A stretch of DNA of 64,000 nt from Nevskia soli DSM 19509 (lineage in GTDB: Bacteria; Pseudomonadota; Gammaproteobacteria; Nevskiales; Nevskiaceae): the NCBI RefSeq assembly GCF_000711955.1, contig NZ_JONR01000008.1, forward strand, positions 137,576 to 201,575, in the 5' to 3' direction. A program made the position numbers and the translations under genes. Numbering within the stretch: the first letter of the stretch is position 1; the number at the start of each line of letters is the position of its first letter. Shown here in pieces: positions 60,507-64,000 of this stretch. A model generated the notes under the pieces. The model was not told where the DNA came from. It ran no database searches and was given only the letters and a program-made list of their open reading frames with translations.

Positions 60507-62216
60507 TCAACGTGCTTCAATATTGCGGTTGCTGTGTGCTTCCGTCGGTGACGGCTGCGAGAGGTCGACAGGCTTCACGGAATTCAGACCGAGTACGGTG
60601 TAGCGCCATTGCCCGCCGGTCAAGGTTCCTTCCGCGCCCAGTTGCGCCGCGCCCTTGGGCCCGTGGACCGTCAGATGCAGGGAACTGCGGTTATCGTCGA
60701 TGCGACAGGGATGGCAATCTTGCTCGATCACAATCGGCTGGCCCAGCAGGGCGACGGCGCCTGCATCCTGCCGCAGTTGCTCGTCCAGGGCTTTGAAGGC
60801 GGGGTCGCCGGCGAGGCTGGGTGGCGGAGGCGGTGCGGGAACTTCGGGCGGCGGTGGCGCGGGTGGTGGCGGCGGTGCGGGAGGGCGGGGCGGCGCCGGG
60901 GGCTTGGGTGGAGCCGGCTCGGCGTGATGCATGGCGATCCACTGGCGCACGCCGGCATCGATCGGCATCGACCGGCCGTCCACGCGATAGGTTTCGTGCG
61001 GTTCGCCCTTGAGGTCGACCCAGGCGTGATAGTCGCGCGTGTGATCGCTGTCGATCCCCCTGATCCGCATCGAGTCTCCCACGTAGCTCCACCAGCTTTC
61101 GTGGGGGGACTCCGCTGCCGGGCTGGTTGCGGCAGCGGCGACCTGCGCAGCCGGGGACGGCAGCGTCGCGGCCGCTGGAGAGGCTGTCTCGGCGGGGCGT
61201 TCGGCGGCAAGACTGCTGTGTGCGGCAATCACTGCGCTGGCACAGGTGAGCGCGGCGAAGCCCGCCGCCGCCGACCAGCGAATCGCGGGAGGGTTGTCTG
61301 CACCGAGCAGGCGCCTGACCCTTTGCATCAGTGCGCCGCCATTGGCCGCGAGCACCAGCCGCGGCAGCGGCCGCCGCAGTCGCTCCACCGCGGCGAGCGC
61401 CTCGGCGACGACGACCGGATCACCGCAGACCGCCACGGCCAGATCATCGCAAGCATGTTCGCGCTCCTGCCGGATGCGACGGCTCAGCCACCACACCATC
61501 GGGTGAAAGAACAGCAGGGTCTCGATCAGGCACTGCAGCCCGTTCCAGACCCAGTCGAGCCGGGCGATGTGCGCGAGCTCATGCGCCAGCAAGGCTTCGA
61601 TCTGGTGCGGTGCGAGCCGGGTCAGCATCGACACGGGCAGCCAGACCACGGGCCGCCAGGCACGCGATGAAAAGGGCTGTTCGATCGCGCCGAGCACCTT
61701 GACCGTGACCGGGCGGGCAATGCCGAGCGCTCCGCGCAGGGCTTCGACGCGTGCGATCCATGCCGCGGGCAGCGGTTCGAAGTGTTGCCGGCCGAGCGAG
61801 CGCAGCACCCAGCCGCCGCCGGCGAGACGCACCATCATCACCAGCACGCCGGCAGCCCAGAACCAGGCAAGCCACACCGGCGATGCGAAGGCGGCGGGCG
61901 CCATGAAGGCGCGCATCAGCGGTGGCGCCGCGGCCGATGGCATGGACCAGGCCGATGCGGCCATGCGGCCAATGAAGCCGGCCGTGGCGGGTCCGGTACC
62001 GGCGATCGCTCCCGCCAGTTCAGCTGCGGGCACCACCAGCATCGCCAGCAGGAAGCCAAGTCCGATCGCATGACGCGTGGCCGCGGTGCGGCGCGCGGCG
62101 AGCGCCAATGTGAGGGCTGCCGCCAGCCCCAGCAGGGTGTCCTGCCAGAGGGCCCGCAGCAGGCTGCCGGACAATGCGGTTTCGATGGCGGGAAGCGAGG
62201 AAAGCAGGTGGCTCAT
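60507..62216 (-). CDS. BlaR1/MecR1-type M56 membrane metallopeptidase
   Basis: The 569-residue protein has about four membrane segments (25-42, 50-70, 110-130 and one near 305-325). The M56 zinc motif HELAH (212-216) and downstream EREHACDD are present. In BlaR1 this peptidase domain triggers removal of the BlaI repressor. The C-terminal sensor is not a penicillin-binding domain here: it is a Pro-rich stretch (about 440-475) and a domain of unknown type with CHPC. It follows the BlaI-like gene by ten bases. Confidence 0.88.
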   Translation of the reverse strand: MSHLLSSLPAIETALSGSLLRALWQDTLLGLAAALTLALAARRTAATRHAIGLGFLLAMLVVPAAELAGAIAGTGPATAGFIGRMAASAWSMPSAAAPPLMRAFMAPAAFASPVWLAWFWAAGVLVMMVRLAGGGWVLRSLGRQHFEPLPAAWIARVEALRGALGIARPVTVKVLGAIEQPFSSRAWRPVVWLPVSMLTRLAPHQIEALLAHELAHIARLDWVWNGLQCLIETLLFFHPMVWWLSRRIRQEREHACDDLAVAVCGDPVVVAEALAAVERLRRPLPRLVLAANGGALMQRVRRLLGADNPPAIRWSAAAGFAALTCASAVIAAHSSLAAERPAETASPAAATLPSPAAQVAAAATSPAAESPHESWWSYVGDSMRIRGIDSDHTRDYHAWVDLKGEPHETYRVDGRSMPIDAGVRQWIAMHHAEPAPPKPPAPPRPPAPPPPPAPPPPEVPAPPPPPSLAGDPAFKALDEQLRQDAGAVALLGQPIVIEQDCHPCRIDDNRSSLHLTVHGPKGAAQLGAEGTLTGGQWRYTVLGLNSVKPVDLSQPSPTEAHSNRNIEAR

Positions 62217-62226
62217 GGTTGTGTCC

Positions 62227-62622
62227 TCAGGCTTGGCCTTTCGTGCGACGCGCCTTGGCGTCGGCGATCAGGCGGGCAATTGCGTCGAGTTCATCGCGGC
62301 TCGCTGCGTCGATGTCGAGCGCGCGCTGCACCAGCTGTAGTGCGGAGCCGGAAAATGCGCGGTGCATCAAGTCCTTGACCAGCACGTTCTGCACCGCCGA
62401 CTCCAGGTGGACCGCCGTGTACCGGTGGCTGCGCTCGGACTCGTCGCGGCGCACCAGGCCCTTCTCGGTCATGATGGTCATCATCTTCAGCACCGTGGTG
62501 TACGCGGTGTCCTTGTTGCGCGAAAGTGCTTCGTGCACATCGCGCACGGTACTGGGCTCCGCCCGGTCCCAAAGCACCTGCAAAATCGCGAGTTCGCCTT
62601 CAGTCGGATGAGGGGTCGGCAT
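62227..62622 (-). CDS. BlaI/MecI-family repressor
   Basis: The 131-residue protein is a winged helix of the BlaI type: PTEGELAILQVLWDRAEPSTVRD, KDTAYTTVLKMMTIMTEKGL, VRRDESERSHRY. It has a helical C-terminal dimerisation part. The ATG at 62622 has GGAG six bases ahead, making it preferable to the upstream TTG. It is the first gene in a two-gene operon with the M56 peptidase, and two inverted repeats of TACTA type lie 15-45 bases upstream for autorepression. Confidence 0.9.
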   Translation of the reverse strand: MPTPHPTEGELAILQVLWDRAEPSTVRDVHEALSRNKDTAYTTVLKMMTIMTEKGLVRRDESERSHRYTAVHLESAVQNVLVKDLMHRAFSGSALQLVQRALDIDAASRDELDAIARLIADAKARRTKGQA

Positions 62623-62636
62623 CTGTTTCTCCAAAA

Positions 62637-62667
62637 TACTAATGCGATAGTACTACTTGATTAGTAG
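62637..62667. promoter_or_regulatory. Two adjacent BlaI-type operators
   Basis: TACTA-N6-TAGTA (62637-62652) and CTACT-N5-AGTAG (62653-62667) are perfect, touching inverted repeats directly upstream of the blaI-like gene. BlaI/MecI repressors bind TACA/TGTA-type dyads, and this TACTA/TAGTA form is a near relative. Together they probably place two dimers side by side. Confidence 0.75.
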
Positions 62668-62835
62668 ATGTCAAGCGCAGAAATCGCCGGCGCATGGCGC
62701 ACGGCTCTTCGTGGACTCGATGCCGAAGAAGATGCGACACACGACGAACTCTTCGAACTGATTGGTCGTCAGTTGAAAACGCGCGGAATGGGGATAGGCG
62801 CGCGAGCATGGCGCCGCGCCTCGTTGAAGGGATGA
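62668..62835 (+). CDS. Possible 55-residue protein
   Basis: An ATG immediately after the BlaI-type operators opens 56 codons with acidic, protein-like composition (AWRTALRGLDAEEDATHDEL). No ribosome binding site is seen and no family is recognised. It may be part of a decayed gene or be translated without a leader from a BlaI-controlled divergent promoter. Confidence 0.22.
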   Translation: MSSAEIAGAWRTALRGLDAEEDATHDELFELIGRQLKTRGMGIGARAWRRASLKG

Positions 62836-63054
62836 TTCGATTGCACAGAATCAAAGGCTCGGGCATCGCCGCTCAAGCCGGTGCTCGGCGTTACTTCCGT
62901 CTCGTGGCGACACCGAGCCGCCTAATGTCGCTGGTGAGGAATTCCGACGCTGCGACCGCATGGGTTACTTCCAGAATGGTCGCGTTCGGCCGGTTCATCT
63001 CGAGTACGATCCGGATCGACGCCAATCGGGGGCGTCTGAGACGAAAGGTGCTGC
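62836..63054. other. Intergenic region, nothing recognised
   Basis: Frames through this stretch have no family features. It lies downstream of the Crp/Fnr gene; no clear terminator is visible. Confidence 0.3.
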
Positions 63055-63825
63055 TTAAGACGCTCGAAGCGTCGTAGTGGGGATGGAGTCGGCGCTCGCG
63101 ATCACGTGGTGCTGCGGCAGGTAATGAAGAAGAATATCCGTCTCCCTCTTGACCACGCCATAGCACTCGCAACTCAGGGTTTCGAGTTTCGGCCGGTCAA
63201 GCACCTTGATCAATCCGCGCGCGTATGAAATCACGCCCAGCTGCTGCAATTTCAACGCAGCCTGGGTGATGCCTTCGCGGCGAACACCGAGCATGTTGCC
63301 GATGAATTCCTGCGTCATCGTCAAGTGGTTATGCGACAGGCGATCCATGGAAAGCAGAAGCCAGCGGCAGAGCTGCTGGTCGATCGAATGGTGCCGGTTG
63401 CAAACTGCGGTCTGCGCGATTTGCGTAATCAGCGCCTGCGTGTAGCGCAGCATCAGCATCAGTAACTGGCCGTGGCGATCGAACTCCTCTTTCACTCGCC
63501 GTCTGGGGAGTCGGTATGCGTAACCGGCGCTTTGTACAAGCGATCGGCTGGGCGTGCTCTCCCCTCCCATGAACAAAGTGATGCCCAGCAATCCCTCATT
63601 TCCCACCACAAGAATCGCGGTGGATGCCCCGTTTTCCATCACGTACTGCAGCGAGACTATGGAGTCGGTAGGAAAATAAACGTGCCGCATGGGGCGCTTG
63701 GATTCATACAGGAGCGCGCGCAACGGCAGGGGCACTAGCTCCAGATACGGGAACAAACGGCTTTGAACGTCGGGCGTCAAGGCTGCCAGTAGATGATTGT
63801 GCTGGGGCTGGGGTTTGACCGTCAT
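63055..63825 (-). CDS. Crp/Fnr-family transcriptional regulator without Fe-S cysteines
   Basis: The 256-residue protein has the same layout as the regulator at 22751: an effector beta-roll with VYFPTDSIVSLQYVMENG and VGNEGLLGITLFMGGE, then a winged helix with MLGVRREGITQAALKLQQLG and a CECYGVVKRE tail. About half of the residues are identical by eye. No FNR cysteine cluster is present. The start ATG at 63825 lies 80 bases from the repeat at 63905. The targets are unknown. Confidence 0.9.
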   Translation of the reverse strand: MTVKPQPQHNHLLAALTPDVQSRLFPYLELVPLPLRALLYESKRPMRHVYFPTDSIVSLQYVMENGASTAILVVGNEGLLGITLFMGGESTPSRSLVQSAGYAYRLPRRRVKEEFDRHGQLLMLMLRYTQALITQIAQTAVCNRHHSIDQQLCRWLLLSMDRLSHNHLTMTQEFIGNMLGVRREGITQAALKLQQLGVISYARGLIKVLDRPKLETLSCECYGVVKRETDILLHYLPQHHVIASADSIPTTTLRAS

Positions 63826-63904
63826 TTCGGCGTGCGTGGAACTGAATAGTTATTTTTTCATTACGGTTGAATGAGGATGCTGGTGTCTGTGCGGCAGACC
63901 GCTT

Positions 63905-63951
63905 AAGAGCCTGTAACAGAATGAATCGCACCTGCGTTGCAGTCCAAAATC
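63905..63951. repeat. Dispersed intergenic repeat, copy 3 (longest)
   Basis: This 47-base unit contains both halves of the repeat family: the reverse complement of GATTTTGGACTGCAACGCAG (copy 1) and of ATTCATTCTGTTACAG (copy 2). It lies upstream of the Crp/Fnr gene. Its right side is followed by a strong palindrome. Confidence 0.65.
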
Positions 63952-63969
63952 GCGTCAGGCAAGGCGGAG

Positions 63970-64000
63970 GGCTGAGCCATGGTGATTCCATGGCTCAGCC
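63970..64000. other. Perfect inverted repeat at the window end
   Basis: GGCTGAGCCATGG / CCATGGCTCAGCC is a 13-base perfect stem with a five-base loop. It may belong to the repeat beside it or end a gene beyond the window. Confidence 0.5.

Noticed and set aside
62694..63077. A 127-codon plus-strand frame after the BlaI operators
   Set aside because: It is Arg-rich without domain content and runs into the 3' end of the Crp/Fnr gene on the other strand.
63206..63213. TTGATCAA as another FNR box
   Set aside because: The half-sites touch without the four-base spacer, and it lies inside the Crp/Fnr coding sequence.

Overview
The window is a high-GC (about two-thirds G+C by eye) stretch of chromosome from a denitrifying proteobacterium, most likely a betaproteobacterium or a close gammaproteobacterial relative. 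Reasons are a copper nitrite reductase fused to cytochrome c with NirV and NnrS, HiPIP, rubredoxin, four near-identical FNR/ANR-type boxes, TonB-dependent uptake, a GlyGly-CTERM-like protein and DHA2/MHS transporters. The species assignment is inference only. No rRNA, tRNA, CRISPR array or phage block was recognised. Most apparent long antisense frames are shadows of high-GC genes.

Layout. 1-2011: a hydrolase cut by the left edge, a divergent TetR regulator with a perfect palindromic operator, and a SirB-like membrane protein. 2008-6560: a denitrification block, nirK-nirV-sco-hip read leftwards and nnrS read rightwards, with one FNR-type box between nirK and nnrS. 6967-10749: a pyruvate-kinase-like/DUF1488 fusion, a universal stress protein and a CHAD protein, with two more FNR-type boxes. 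10984-12804: rubredoxin, a membrane desaturase and a TetR regulator. 12937-16262: a membrane protein, an MHS-family transporter and a yqjD-yqjE-yqjK-like operon. 16423-21907: a large unknown exported protein, a possible 37-residue membrane peptide and a hybrid histidine kinase. 22137-27375: a Crp/Fnr regulator, SDR and beta-hydroxyacid-type dehydrogenases, and a MarR-MFS pair.

27531-28908 looks like a small integron gene-cassette array without an integrase in view: three short membrane-protein genes on one strand, each followed by an attC-like site. 29087-35412 holds a small exported protein, an aldo-keto reductase with a divergent LysR gene, katG behind an OxyR-like box, a methyltransferase and a VOC protein. 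35616-42782 holds a large PAS-GGDEF-EAL protein, a DHA2-type exporter with no normal start codon, a MarR regulator and an FMN reductase.

42879-51048 is the most system-like accessory locus: a secreted amidase-signature enzyme with a Cys-rich insertion, a FecA-like TonB receptor with an EF-hand-like loop, and two exported asparaginase-fold enzymes that keep the catalytic Thr/Tyr/Lys but have lost the residues that grip the aspartate part of the substrate. Together they could take up and degrade an unusual amide or peptide. 51334-64000 holds a rhomboid protease behind a fourth FNR-type box, an IS3 remnant, an MFS transporter, an Acg-like nitroreductase, a GloVer-repeat protein with a GlyGly-CTERM-like tail, a styrene-oxide-isomerase-like membrane protein with a ferritin-like di-iron protein and TetR regulator, a BlaR1/BlaI pair with two operators, and a second Crp/Fnr paralogue.

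Two dispersed repeat families are visible: a 62-bp element at 15091 and 41507 that abuts gene ends and supplies their stop codons, and a 32-47-bp element at 1502, 6911 and 63905. All functions are read from motifs and context only; no database search was possible.
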